A stretch of DNA of 64,000 nt, taken from Amyelois transitella. Lineage: Eukaryota; Arthropoda; Insecta; Lepidoptera; Pyralidae. The position numbers were made by a program, and so were the translations under genes. Shown piece after piece: positions 43,300-56,635 of this stretch; the stretch's first letter is position 1; each line of letters begins with the position of its first letter. Where the stretch lies: NCBI RefSeq assembly GCF_032362555.1, contig NC_083517.1, positions 4,732,001-4,796,000 of the forward strand. The letters run 5' to 3'. The notes under the pieces are model-generated. The model did not search any database, had not been told where the DNA came from, and saw only the letters and a program-made list of their open reading frames with translations.

Positions 43300-45350
43300 C
43301 AAGATTTACAAAACTAGGCTGCCATCCGGTCAGAACCTGTACTCTAACGATCCATTTAAGCTTGACGTTGATCTATGAGAAACCCATAAACGTAAAATAA
43401 TACTACTAAACACGAGCGCAAAAATTAAGGCGACAAAATAGAGAATAACTTTAAACAATGTAACATTTTCGTTTAAAAATACATTTTATACTCATTATGG
43501 ATCGTTTTAAAAATTATCTCCGTTGTGAGTACCAAATTGCTTTTATGAGTACTTAGCAGCTTTCTGAGCATCTAAAACCCTGTGTTGCAAGTTGCATTAA
43601 AATTCAAATCCTTTAACAAAGGAAAAAATGGCTTTCTAAACATACAAATTGCAAAATAATGTGGGTACATTTTGCGAGAGCTATAAGTCCCTCGGGGCTC
43701 AAAGTTAATAAAATGTTGAAAATTAAATATTACCCTGTAGCTCGCGCATTAAAACGCGATAGAAATGAAAATACGGAAAGCAAATGAAGCTTCAAAAATA
43801 AATTGACACTCCCATTGAATGTCTGTAGAATGAAAACACCATTCGAATCGGGTCTGGTTTGTACGTTAAATGAATAAAGGTCCTCATGTAAACCCGTTCG
43901 CAGAGTACAGAGTTGGGATTTAATTGAAATGGACATATTCGACGTGGGTTGAGATCATATACGTCAGAAACGGCCGCTGCAGTAATTACGCAGCTTGGAT
44001 AGACATCTAGTGGTGTTTCTATTACGAGGGGTCGTGTAGCTCTGCGTGATCCTGTCAACTGATGTGCTCAAGTACCACATTCTTCTATACTATCAAACCT
44101 GATCATTGCGTTAATTAAAAGAAAAAGTTATTTTGTTTAAGCCACACTTATTTTCCTATTTTCCACATAAAGTCTTTTAAAGCTACAGTAGCCTATATTT
44201 GCTTAGGGTATTTTGACTATATGACTATATAGGGATGAGGCGTGCCAATGTAACAGACAAAGACACAAAATTATCAGTAGGGAGTAGGGAAGATGACATC
44301 GGGATTTGTTATTCAAACTAAAATAAGTACCTATACCAAAATGAAAAAAAAAACTAAATTTTAGAGTTCAAAATGCATGTTAAAACACAGCTCAATGGAA
44401 AAGGCAACATAAACTCAATAATACAGTTTTCCTTCTATTTCCTTTGTGCATCCTTTCATATAGTTATTTTAGTTCTATTCACTCGATTGATATCAATTGA
44501 AAGTCAATTGCTTTTCACAGTCTATAAAGTATCTGTTTGTCCCTAAGAACTTTTATAAATTAAATTTTCAACCGTATAACTTCCGTGTCTGGTTCACGCT
44601 TGATACTTTTTGAATAAATTGGCCCCGGGCTCAATCGATAGTAGCCCAGAAACTCGGAACTTTAGGAGGCAAATATAACTTTTCGTCACCATTGCAGCAT
44701 ATTGAATCAGTAATATCCGCATCTCCGATTTGTTTGTGGACGCCAGGCCTCTAACAAACATTTATTTTGGAACTTATGTATATTATTTTTACAGCTGGTT
44801 TTCGAGCCGGGTGGGAAGATAAACATACATATCTTAGGTTTGTTTATACACCTCTAAAGTCAATTACCTATTATTATGTATTTGAAAAAAAATTAAGAAT
44901 TTGAATATGCCAAGTACCAATATATCTACAATGTTTCAATCAATCAATGTTCAAATTTGGAATAGAGGTAGATCAGAACTCGTTGGATGTTTGACCACAA
45001 CTTGATTTGTTTTAGAATTAATAAAATAAAAATAAGGTGTTCGGTTGGGAAAAAACCAGTTGAATGTTTGTACACAGCTGGTTTATATAACCAATTAATA
45101 AAAAAAAATAATTACTATAGTAGGCGCGACATATGGTACCCACTATATAAAGGACCACTTCGTCTTGTGCCGCGGAAGCCGTACAATGTGTTAGGGGATA
45201 AAAAGGCTTGACAGCTGACAGAAACAGCATTTTAAAAGAGGGTTGACGTCATTTATTTATAATTATGTAAATACTCAAAGAAAGACATTAGGCAGTTGGT
45301 GGAAAATTATAGATAAAATCTCCAAAATTAATTTGTAATATACATTCGCA
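43300..45350. other. Gene-free AT-rich stretch
   Basis: No gene or repeat recognised. A slightly less AT-rich patch lies at 43800-44050. Confidence 0.4.
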
Positions 45351-45353
45351 ATA

Positions 45354-45426
45354 GGTGACCGATTCAGTCTTTTTAAGACTGTTGGCTCTATAAGGGATAA
45401 AGACGTCATTATGCGTATGTATGTTT
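45354..45426 (+). repeat. TATG-tailed retroposon, tail fragment
   Basis: CAGTCTTTTTAAGACTGTTG, GGCTCTATAAGGGATAAAGA, CGTCATTATGCGTATGTATG. Confidence 0.65.
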
Positions 45427-45939
45427 TGTATAACATTTCTACCGGAATCCAATTTTCTAGCAACCGGCAAGCGTACGAACAAATCTACACGCCAAATTTT
45501 AAACTAATGTAAAACAGGACATTTTACCGAAGGAATATGTAAAAGAACCATGTTCATGATGTTTATAGGTTTACGCCCACCATGAATGTACCTAGGCACG
45601 TGGAATTACAGGAGGATTATGTAACTACAGACTACCCATTCATTGCATGAAAAACAAAATAAACAAGGTGTTGGTTAGTCTGAGACATATTATTTGTTTG
45701 TAAACTCTACTGCATATAAAACGATATACATAATATACTATTTTGTTATATGAGTTACAGATATGCGTAACATTTTACGATGCGTGTTATATTGTGTAAG
45801 AAATTGTAGTACAAGTTTTAACTATTTAAAACTTAAAAGTAATCCTTCACGAAATAAAAATCGTAACAGATTATTTGATAAAAATACAGTTTTTAAAATA
45901 TAATTTTCGATGACTCAACTATTAACATGCAAATAGAGG

Positions 45940-46230
45940 TCTGTATGCCTAAATTGTCGCGTGCGATCCCGGGGCAAAAATACATAATGCAAATAGGGAA
46001 GGGTTCAATCAAGGATTAGTTTATGCGGTAAACCATACCCTCTAAATCTGGTGCAGGGCGAGAGCAGGACTAATCAGCGAGGATTGTGGCCCTACGCCAC
46101 TCCACGCCCTGGATCAAGTAAATGAGAAAACTTTCTAATTGGAATTTCAAATAGGCCGTCGTTTAGGTGGAGAAATGTTCGCGGTAACTCGACACATTTG
46201 CCGATTTAATGATTGATATCGCCCCCATAG
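45940..46230. other. Unique island with octamer and homeodomain-type motifs
   Basis: Two ATGCAAAT octamer motifs (at about 45929 and 45989), GGATTAG (46013), TAATCAGC and several TAAT cores lie in a less AT-rich island. There is no coding frame and no relatives in the window. It could be an enhancer of a neighbouring developmental gene; this is inference. Confidence 0.3.
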
Positions 46231-46234
46231 TAAT

Positions 46235-49200
46235 AGTTCAAAGATTATAAAATAATGCTAAACATCTTTCCTTCAGCACGTTGTATCAAATGGCAGGCAG
46301 GCAGCACATAACTGTGAGTTTTTTTTTTCTTAATATCGACCACATGCTAAAATTACTATAAGTAGTGCGAAAATAAAAATTATTGTTCATATTTACAAGG
46401 ATTTAGACAGCCCAGCAAACAATACGTACATTTTTGACATCAAATCTAACTCTTATAAGTTTATCTAAAAACAGATAACTTTTAATTTAGCCCTGATTCC
46501 GAACTTCCGATTTGACACACAAGTCATAGATTATATTTTAATTTTCTCTTGACATAGACAAATATAAAAGTTGGATATTAACTTCCTACGAGGACTATTT
46601 CATCCCTATATGGTCAATCAGATATAATTAATTAACTAAACCCACACAAATTTCAAACTGTAAAGCTGAATCGAACGAAAACTAAAATTGGTGAAACATT
46701 TCTCTAGTATGTTTTCCAGGAATCTCCAATAAAACGAGTCGACCTATGAATTTAAAGTTGTTTTACATGTTGGTATCGACGACCTAATTAAAAATTTACT
46801 GATTGAAGAAATCTAAAAGTTTAAAGTGTGTTTGAAGTCTGAGAATATGTCACTGGAGTCGTTAACATGGCTATCGCTCGCGGTCCACTCATGACCACAA
46901 TACAGGAGTATGGTCAAGCCTGACTTTCGGTTAGTTTTTTACTAAAAGGATTTAAACATGTGTCATGGTTTAATAATTCAGATGCTGATTGCATATGTTG
47001 ACTGTGAGGTTAGCATTCAAACTAGAACCAAAAAATTTTCATTATCGAGATCTTATAAAAATTTTGCGAGCAACGATTCTCTTAAATCCCAAAATATTCG
47101 TACGAAATTAGAGACTTTATTTGACAAATACGTCTGATACAATTGGGTGGACAGTTAGGGACAAAACCATCGTTATAATCTATCATATCTATATATCTAT
47201 CATCGTCGTAATCGTTATAAATTTTCTGGGTCGAATAGACAACAAGAAAATGAAGAGCATGCTAGATTTCTTTTCAGCTTAGATTAAATATGTTATAAGA
47301 TACATGAATTATAAGAAATAAGGAATAAAAAGTGTATGTAATATTTTATTTGCAAAGTTACGAATTTAAATTGTTACCCTTATTTTCATTCGTATTAAAA
47401 TATGGAATATGATATCTACCTGTTGACGTAAACGAGATTTCGTGTAATAAAATCAGATCACCATTTTTCGATACATTTGTTAAATTTCTTTAACATGTTG
47501 CAAATAAGATCATATCCATGCTTTTCTGTTTCATCGGGGCATTTGTTACATCAGAGATGTTGTAAAACTTGGCCGGCCGATGGTCGAGTAAGCTGGGAAC
47601 GAAATTGCCAATCCTCTTTCACAATGGAGCGTAAAATGGTTTTCCGTTTTTGCCCGACGGAGCGGAGCGGCGCTCGTTGATTCACCGGACACGTCGCGCG
47701 GCGGGCTATCACTAGTTACGGGAATTTGTGGGAATAACTCTTTTACACCTCACTACTTGGGTTATGTCCACTTTGATGGCTCGTCCAGTTCCACGACAGT
47801 TGCAGAAATTAAGTCCAGACTTTAGTTTATTGTTAATCGATGAAATTAACACCATAGGTACTACAATTTTATTTTGAGTCATGATCTTTAGGTCCATAAA
47901 TTATGTTGCGATAATTGAGTTAACTTATCGTCATATTCTAAATTCCAGTAAACGTAACATCAAAATCACTTCAAAGGGTTGGAATACAAATGGAGTCAAT
48001 TTATTTGTACTTATTCTTAAAACGCTTCCTTTGTGGGGTAGTTTGAATATACAGATTGTGCCCACGCCAAGGCATAGTCTACGGATCGTGTATCCTGTAT
48101 CCAACAAAGGTTCATTCAAAGTATAGAGAAGTTTTGAAACTGGATGAATAATTTCGAATAATTTGCTTATAATTTCAAACTTTACCTACCTGTTTGTAAT
48201 ATCTACTATTGCAGAGCAGTGGACTATGAGGCTTTACGTAATTTTATATCATTTAGAACTTTAGTAATAATCAAACTCAAAGTCCACTACATTTCAGATC
48301 AATGTTTTTATCCAGAGTTATTAAAAATATTATTCTAGACTTCCTCCAAATCTCTACTTGAAAGCTCGGTTTAAAACCCGCGTTCCGAATTCGTTTCCAT
48401 TAATCTTTTTTTTCAATTTCGATTATTTATTTTCTTTTCCTATGACATAATAATATTTTCTGTTTTTACCTTACGCGATATACTCAGATAATCCTAAAGG
48501 ACACAGCATCCCTAACATTAATATAACAAAGCCATAAGAATGCTGAATCTACGGCCGATTCGCCTATAAATTTTGTGTAACCGCTTATAGGTACGTACTT
48601 TACTCGTATATATTTACGTGTTTAGCTCACATTCCGCGAGGAAAAGATCGGGTATCGCAACGGAAACATTTCTGAAGTATCCGTGAGTATTTGAGCATGG
48701 GCATTCGGGTCACGTACTACCAACAACGGGAACGATGCCCGGCATCCAGAGGTTTGTTGTGATATAGCTGGCGGTTTTTTCACAATACCTGACCCTACAT
48801 GGGAGAGATTTTCGTAATGTTAGTTTGCGGAGATACCGCGGCGAACTTTATGTTCGTGTTACACATTTTAGGAGCCACGTGTTACGTGCCTTTGTTTTAT
48901 TTGTAAGGCTTTTGTTTTATGTCGTATTAGATTGCCTACCGCTTGCTGCGAACGTCGAGTAGCTTAGTTTATTGAACCAATTTAGGACTCAGCTGAACAT
49001 TTACGTTATGTACTTAGATCTACATGCTAAATACTGAACAAAGTACAAGTGTACGGCTTACTAAAGTAAATTTTGTGTTTTCAAACTCAAACTGAAAAAT
49101 TTATTGTATAGACATTTTAATGCTCCTTCAATTATTGTTGCATGTAAGTTTTAAAATAAATAATTAAATACATTTGGACAATAATATTAGTGAAGTAAAA

Positions 49201-49550
49201 ATATAATAATGTACGCAAGCCCAGTCAGAAAACTGATTTGACCTGAGGTCATAAAAATACGAGTTTAAAGCGTAAATTTATTATATACCGAAGCAGATAC
49301 ATTTCGATGTAGAATTGTATAGGTAAGGTAATTGAGTCTAAAATAGTAGGTTGTAGTTTCTATCGTTCAAGAAAGACGATGACATTTTAGCTTTATTGAG
49401 AACGCTGAAATGTTGATAGAAACTCGTATTCAAAAGACGCGATATAAAGCGGAATGGCATTATTGCACACGTGCCATGCCACGGTCTTCCGAAGCCCGTC
49501 AATATGGTGCTGCATTTCAGTTTAGGATTCCGCTCGTATATTTTATTAAG
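46235..49550. other. Gene-free stretch with two GC-richer islands
   Basis: Islands at 47560-47730 (GGAGCGGAGCGGCGCTCG) and 48620-48860 stand out from AT-rich flanks. Both lack convincing frames or repeats. Otherwise nothing is recognised. Confidence 0.35.
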
Positions 49551-49555
49551 TAGTA

Positions 49556-49672
49556 TGTACCGTGTGGTTCCCGGCACCAATAAAAAAAAGAATAGGGACT
49601 ACTCCATCTCGTTCCCATGGATGTCGTAAAAGGCGACGAAGGATGGAGACGTGATCATATGTATATATATAT
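49556..49672 (+). repeat. TATG-tailed retroposon, internally deleted
   Basis: Head TACCGTGTGGTTCCCGGCAC through GTCGTAAAAGGCGACGAAGG, then straight to GAGACGTGATCATATGTATA; about 150 internal bases are missing. The tail runs into a (TA)n tract. Confidence 0.78.
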
Positions 49673-49705
49673 ATATATATATATAGTATATTTATGTATG
49701 TTTAA

Positions 49706-49738
<33 letters not shown>
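49663..49738. repeat. Two (TA)n tracts
   Basis: TA repeats separated by TATTTATGTATGTTTAAG. Confidence 0.9.
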
Positions 49739-49739
<1 letters not shown>

Positions 49740-51355
49740 TGTATTCTTAGCAAAGGGTATTTTGTGTTACATAACCATATATTTAAACATACATAAATTA
49801 AAATTAAAATAAAATCATGGCTTGAAAATTGGCCCCGATGGACACAAAAAAGAGACAAGTTCAAATACAAAGCATCCATTTACTACCAATCGCACGTGTA
49901 CCTCGTCTCTCTGTCATCTTTGCGCATTCCCAGTTGCACCTTTCAATACCATAGTGCTTGGGGACCTGTAGTCCGCTTTCCTACATTTATGTTTCCACTT
50001 TGTCCGGACTTCAGTTTTCAGACTATTGGTACGCTAGTCTTCTTTAACGACATCAAGTCAGTTTTTCCTCGTCCGGTAACACAAATCACGTATTGAAATC
50101 TCAACAGTTGAAACAGGTGAGCAAAGATATTAATAAAAATTATGTCTAAGACATATAGGACTCATTAGTTCACCATTTAGTTCCTTTGTATAGCATATGT
50201 ATTTGTATGCATAGCGCTAGTGTCACATCTGTCACTAGTCATGTGCATGCTAAGCCCATGTAGACAAACTGGTGATGTACCTACTCGATATCGAAAAATG
50301 CTGCTGGGGTTTCTTATGGATTATACTTTTACTTTATTATATTTTTAAATAAAACAAAGATGATTTATGAACCTTACGTAAATTTTTATTTAGAAAAAGA
50401 TTTATTTTCAAAATAGGATGCAAGGTTATATAGCCTTAAAACATCAATTTCATTAATCAACACAACTTATCTACTACAGCTGCCTTTCTCTTTCTCACCC
50501 CCGCGTGTTAGCCTGGGCTAGGTCTCTCACGCCGTCCACATGTGCCTAGGGTCCGCTTTCCGTAATTTGTCCCTCCATTTTTCTTGGTTCGCATCGACAT
50601 TGACACATATATAATCTTTTACAACGTCACGCTAGTTTCTATTCTCTGATTTCTGACCGGCGGAGATGGCATGGCGATACATTTATGTCCCAGATAGTCA
50701 GCAAGCTTCTGCAAAATAGTTTAGTGACAAGCAAAAATTTAAATCCTTAAAAATTTCAATAGACCAATTTAAGAAAGATTTTAGAAAAAAATTACACCAT
50801 GGTAGATTATAGTACGTAAAATGTAACTTTAGCGATAACTATTGTTATCGCTAAAGTTACATTTTTCATGAGAAATTAATATCGAGTGACATAAATTTCG
50901 CTTAGCCCGGTTTTCGTTTAAGTAATATGGTGCAACTCTCACTATGTAAACTATAGTTATGTTATTATGAGCATTGAACTGAACAGGAACCGAATATAAA
51001 AAAGTAAATAATTTCTTGCTCCATCTTCTAAAACAAGTGAAACATATGAGAAATATGAAAGCTTAGCGTCGGCGGCAGCTGACGCGACACATGACTTTTG
51101 CACCTTGGAAAATGCCGCTTTATTAAAACCTACTTTCTTTGTAAGTTTTTTTTAAGAAATCAGGATAAGAATATACAAAATAAATTCATGGTAAAAAATG
51201 GGCAATTTTTGATATGATGAGGAAATTAATGTTAAAATTTTTAATTATAATGTAGATATTATGTTTCACACTTTTACAAAAAATATTTGACCTACTCTAA
51301 ATATTAATTTCGTTTTAGTTTAAAATGTATACTTACCTTCAATGGATTATATATT
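49740..51355. other. Gene-free stretch
   Basis: Apart from the palindrome at 50818-50865, no feature was recognised. The blocks at 49880-50095 and 50480-50680 are pyrimidine-rich and non-coding. Confidence 0.4.
50818..50865. repeat. Perfect 22-base inverted repeat
   Basis: Arms 50818-50839 and 50844-50865 are exact reverse complements (AAAATGTAACTTTAGCGATA in the left arm), with a 4-base loop TATT. Confidence 0.93.
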
Positions 51356-51359
51356 ATAC

Positions 51360-51552
51360 TAGAGGCCGCCCGTGACTTCGTCCGCGTGAAATCAATCCCG
51401 CCTATCAAAAAAAGTAGCCTATATGTTATTCTGGGTCTTCAGATACCTACCCTACTACTACCTCGGTTCAGTAGTTTTTGCTTGAAAGAGTAACAAACAT
51501 CCATGCTGACATCCTGACATACAAACTTTCCCATTTAAAATATTAGTAATCC
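51360..51552 (-). repeat. Helitron-like repeat copy
   Basis: Read on minus it starts TACTAATATTTTAAATGGGA, continues TGTTACTCTTTCAAGCAAAA and CGCGGACGAAGTCACGGGCG, and ends GCCTCTAGT, the CTAG-type 3' end. Confidence 0.65.
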
Positions 51553-51914
51553 TACTTTTCAAAGAAATGAAAATGTTACATCCAAACCACAAATGTTAAA
51601 ACTAAATAAACATAGATGGACAATTTGCGTTTTGCCAATTGGATCTATTTATTTAAAACCTAAAAGATTTTAAATATTGATATGATTATATCTTGCGTTA
51701 TAACATAACAGTAGGGACTAAATAAATCAACCAACTTGGATCAAACTTTTTACGGTAGAAAAACTGAGTTTCGAGACTTGGTTTCTTAGAATATCAATAA
51801 GTATTTTTTCTTAAAGCCTTTATCTTATGATTTTTTCTTATATTTAAATAAAAAGTTAATCATCAATAATATCGCGGATTGATTTAATTACTAGTATTCT
51901 TTTTTTCATGCTAA

Positions 51915-52035
51915 TCTATATACTTATAATAAATCTGTAGAGAGGTCAATTCTGTACATGGAATATATTTTCAAAATAACTATCAGGGGGTGATTAGTGG
52001 TCGATACTGATGCCAAAAATGCAATCAGTAAAATT

Positions 52036-52068
<33 letters not shown>

Positions 52069-52300
52069 ATGTTCTTTATAGAAACAAAAACTACTTGACG
52101 GATTTTAACGAAACTTGGTACAGTTATTCTTCACACTCCTGAGCAGGTTATAGTATACTTTTCATTACGCTACAATCATTAGGAGAAGAGCAGTGAAAGG
52201 AAATGTTGGGAAAACGGGAGAAGTTACTTGATTTTTTAAGCTTCCGTCGCGTGTGCAGCCTTAATGGTTAAAGATACAGCAAAACCATGTATAACGGATA
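51915..52300 (+). repeat. Dispersed repeat with (CTGT)n tract
   Basis: ATCTGTAGAGAGGTCAATTC, GATACTGATGCCAAAAATGC, a CTGT microsatellite (52039-52068), then GACGGATTTTAACGAAACTT and CTTCCGTCGCGTGTGCAGCC. I recognise the general look of a common interspersed insect repeat but cannot assign its class. Confidence 0.5.
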
Positions 52301-52639
52301 TATTCTACATAAAATTATTAAAAAAATATCCCAAGACAGCATAAGTCTATCTTTTATGGTTGACTCACAATAACACGTGTAATTCCTAATAGCTTAGCAG
52401 TTCGGAGATTTCTGATTATATTTCTTTACTCTGATGTTTATAATACCAATAACACTCACACTCATTCATAATTCCTAAAAATTAATATAAGTACCTATTC
52501 AATAAAAAAATAATCATCGAAATCGGTATAGAAACACCAAACTTATACATGAAATAAAATACCCTAACAAGCCATCGCGCGTAAATACTGAATCATGCTA
52601 TAAGGATTATTTTTGCGTAACGGTTGCCGCGCTCGACGC

Positions 52640-53245
52640 GGCTAGCGGAGGCAGGGTATAAAAGGGGCAGGAGGCGAGCGCAAGCTTCATGACCAAGGCA
52701 GCCAGGGGGAGACTTCACGCAGTTCTCTTTTCCAGCCTCCCCCTGAGGACGAAGCTCGGGATCTACCAAACGTACGTCAGATCCCGCCTCACGTACGCGG
52801 CCCCGGCGTGGTACGCATTCTGCTCTGAGACCAACAGGAGAAGACTCAGAGCCCCGCGCTACGTGAGGAACTCGACGATGCTCAGGGACTTTAAGTGGGA
52901 GAACCTAGATATTCGAGAGAGCGGACGCGTCATCACACAGCCACCTGCGCGGCATCGCGCCGCACCACTCCGCTCCCTCCGGGCCGTCGGGTGAAACCCT
53001 CCCCTCGCTGCCTTGCGGCAGACGTCGTCAACCAGTGACGACGCCGCCGCTGATGGGAACTCCCAGTGTATGAAGACGTGAAGACCCAGGCCGTCACGGC
53101 CGCCCCATCGACCTGCCTATAGTCGTAGGCAGCGATGATGCCATTGAAGAAGGCCAAAAGTCCTGACCAATCTACTGCGATTCCACTAAGGGAGTATGGG
53201 AAGACCCGACGACGGCAAGACAGTATTGCACAGGCGTTTCAACTT
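52640..53245 (+). pseudogene. Jockey-like non-LTR retrotransposon fragment (RT C-terminal end)
   Basis: From 52689 the frame reads RGRLHAVLFSSLPLRTKLGI then YQTYVRSRLTYAAPAWYAFC, the end of a Jockey-clade reverse transcriptase. Relative to intact elements about 14 residues are missing before RYVRNSTMLRDFKWENLD, and the frame shifts near 52930; another frame carries HLRGIAPHHSAP, the usual end. No upstream RT catalytic motif is present, so it is 5'-truncated and dead. The region is GC-rich against AT-rich flanks. Confidence 0.8.
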
Positions 53246-53347
53246 TATTTTCATTTCTTTTTCTTTTGTAAGTTGTAGGTACCTACATATTTCTGGTTAT
53301 AATTCTATTAGAATATTTTTTTTAGTATAAATAGGCACTTAGATTAA

Positions 53348-53616
53348 TCTATACTTAATATTATAAAACTGAAGAGTTTGTTTGTTTGTTTGAATGCGCT
53401 AATCTCAAAAACTACTGGTTCGAATTGAAAAATTCTTTTTGTGTTGAATAGACCATTTATCGAGGAAGGCTTTAGGCTATATAACGTCTAGCTGCAACTA
53501 TTAGGAGCGAAGAAGTAATGAAAAATGTGAAAAAAATTGGGGAAGGAGCATCCTTGAGGGCTTCAATGATGTCCAAAACAACTATTCCACGCGGACGAAG
53601 TCGCAGGCACAGCTAG
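53348..53616 (+). mobile_element. Non-autonomous Helitron-like element, second copy
   Basis: Begins TC after A (53347) and ends CTAG before T (53617). It is about 85-90% similar by eye to 41161-41422, with the same terminal hairpin (GCGGAC/GTCGCA). Confidence 0.78.
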
Positions 53617-53619
53617 TTC

Positions 53620-55730
53620 ATAATAATACGGGTTCAATGATTCATTAACGTCACATGTATTTCTATATTACGCAGAGACATGTACGTGTTACACCACTGA
53701 CGAAATCACGTTTATTAATGATAAAAAGAAAAAATAATGGTCAATAAATAAATCTCTACAAAACCCTTATCTGTGACACATATTATAAATGTTTTTACTA
53801 AGTATTTAACCGAAACAAGTGCTTCGAAAGTCATAACAGAAGATATAAAAAGACAAGTGTAACCAAGTGTACCCATGAGGACACGCTTCGTAAAAACATA
53901 TTTCGCGACGAGGTCGTTTGTCACGGCGGCAGAGGGCGCCTCCAGCAATCTGTTTGTCCAGCTGCCACCTTCCTTCTTTTAACAAGAGCTTTGCTTGATA
54001 TCCCTAGATTTATTTTTTCCGTAATTTGTATCCCTTGGAGCAGGATTAAGCATTAAATACTTACAAAGTAAGACATTCACTTTCATTGTCCACAAAGGCA
54101 TTTCATAAATTGAGGGTGCATTTATGTTGGGCAAATTAATGATCAAAAGTTTGATTACAAACTCAAACGATTTGTTTTATGTAGGCCAAATATTTGATAA
54201 TATCTGCAAAGTGGTCTCAGGGGGCATTAATTTTACAATTTCGCAGTCCAATATTTTTTACCGACTTTAGTTTGAGATGTTTTGAAAGTGGGGGCGGTAA
54301 GCTTTGAACCAGAGGTATTTAATTCGAGATAAATTTGAAATTAAAAGAGTCCATTATTAATCTCCCAGAAAGCGTATCCTCCACAGATTGTGTGTTAAAT
54401 ACCTAATCTAGTATTTCTTTACTCTTTTATCACTTTACAGTTAGTGTAGTAAGTATTATTTATTTAAGTGACCTGTATTTTATACAATTATTATTGTAGT
54501 GTGTACTTAATCAATCTATAAAGTGATCTTTTAAAAATACCGTGTATTTTTATAATGTTAAACATCTAGATCACATATATATATTATTCAACAACTTAAT
54601 CTCGCTCACACAATGATCTTAACGTTTAATTACTAAAAGCATAAACAAGAAGACGATCAACACGACGCGAGTTCTCGTCCTATTGTTTGCAGGTAGTCAA
54701 GCCGCGTTCCACCCTAGATAACACGTCTAAGTTTGACAACTGTATAGCTGCAAGTACAGTCAACAGCATATCAACCTACCAAAATTCACTGCAAATTCGC
54801 CTCTATTACCACGTCATAAACATCCAAGTAACCAACTCGATATGCTATTGAATGTACAAGCTTTACGATCTTACGAATCATTATCTCATTGTTTCGCCGG
54901 CGCCGCCACACGTCGTTCATGGCTGCTTTTGTTCCCCAGAATTATGATCGTCCCTCCCATTTGTTCGCGATGATTAGCAACATCATGTCCTTTGAATTAG
55001 TGGTTACAAGCCCGATAACACGGGCCGTGAATGATTTTGAACCGATGCCTAAAAAGGAGTTCTCATTCAGTTCGTACGATATAAAATTATTTATGCACTG
55101 ATTTACAAAAATATTTGACCTATATAGTGAACTTTTTAAAAATAGTTTTTAGAAAAGAACGGCTTACCAAGTGACTGGGGCAAATGTATTTTCTTCCATT
55201 TTGAAAAACGCATTTATTTCAAACACACACACACAATCACGTCTTTATTTCTTACGGATAGACAGTCGAAATACGTAGAGGCCACACTAAGTGCCTTAAT
55301 AGTGATAATACATACATAAATGTTTTGGCATCATATCGCGACAGGGCCAATATTCTCGCAAAGAACACGGTAAGAACATGATAAAATTGAGATTTAAATT
55401 ATGATGATAATGTTAAACACGTTAATATTATAAACTTTTCAAATGTAAAGTAACCTATACTAACGATGGCATGTTTTCGGAGTACTCCAGCGAATATGTA
55501 TCAATGTAGTTGGATATCGATCGTCACACCGCGGCGACTGAAACGACGATAGTTTTGCATAATCAAACTACTTACTAACATGAATTCCTAACAAATTTTT
55601 GATCAGTTTTCTTCTTACCTCTGACTTTAATCCGGGTAACATTCTAGAGGAGCGCATTGTACGCGTTTGACCATGATCCGCTATTGGCTACGTGAGGTTT
55701 TTACACAAAGTGACTTCCTTAGTCATCTTT
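53620..55730. other. Gene-free stretch
   Basis: AT-rich; short less AT-rich patches at 53880-53970 and 54640-54980. No frame or repeat recognised. Confidence 0.4.
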
Positions 55731-55735
55731 TAGGA

Positions 55736-55830
55736 CATACATACCTACATAAAATCACATATATGTATATATTCCTTGCCGGTTAGACATAGCCAACAGT
55801 CTTCAATAGACATTTTGGGCATCCATGATA
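55736..55830 (-). repeat. TATG-tailed retroposon, tail fragment
   Basis: ACATACATACCTACATAAAA tail, then TTCCTTGCCGGTTAGACATA and GCCAACAGTCTTCAATAGAC; diverged. Confidence 0.6.
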
Positions 55831-55969
55831 TGATAATATTCAGATCTTAAAAAGGGAAAATATTATTGCAGTAGGTACAATATACACAAGTATTTAAAAA
55901 AAGAAAATCGAGCCGATCTGCCTACTAGCAAAACGCAATTTCCCAGAACTAAAAATAATGTTTCTCTCA

Positions 55970-56095
55970 ATTCAATTCAACTGAACTCAATTCTATCATT
56001 TAGCCAAATAGCTGAACGTGGCCATTCAGTCTTTTTAAGACTGTTGGCTCTGTCTACCCCGCAAGGGATATAGACGTGACTAAATGTATGTAAAA
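55970..56095 (+). repeat. TATG-tailed retroposon, tail half
   Basis: CTCAATTCTATCATTTAGCC, AAATAGCTGAACGTGGCC, GACTGTTGGCTCTGTCTACC, ending TGACTAAATGTATGTA. Confidence 0.75.
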
Positions 56096-56635
56096 ATAAT
56101 GTTCTTATTGCATAATATCAACATTGCCATAAATTAACAAAGACATACGGTGCTCCTTCGTCCTCCTTTCGCCTTAAAACCTTATTATATACCGTTTGAC
56201 TCTGTCTACTCCATGAGTGAAAAAGATGTGTTTTACCTTTTTTATTTACAAACCCATTGTACCACTTTTCAGGAAACTAATTAGAATTTTGAAATATGCA
56301 CTATCACGCGGGGACGCCATTAGAACTCCTTCATGTTGTACGTCGTCCGCAAACCTTTTAGAGCACACGCTCCGTCGCATTCGTTACTACACGCATGCGA
56401 CACTGACCTCTATAATGTACTTTGAACTTCATAATGGTGTACTGAAGTACTTTAAGTAATATTTTCGCAATTCTGGCCCAGTTTGAGGTGATAGTGCCGT
56501 GATTGCCCATAGAAAATTGTGTTTCTTCTTAATTAAAGCAAAATCGTTGCGTTTTCATAATTCACAAAAATATATAAATTTACACGACGGCCATTATTTT
56601 ATTTAACTTAACTGTGCAAAATATATATGGGCTAG

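Noticed and set aside
51360-53616. CRISPR array or prokaryotic mobile element
   Set aside because: The repeats are dispersed eukaryotic transposon copies and microsatellites; there are no regularly spaced direct repeats and no prokaryotic genes.
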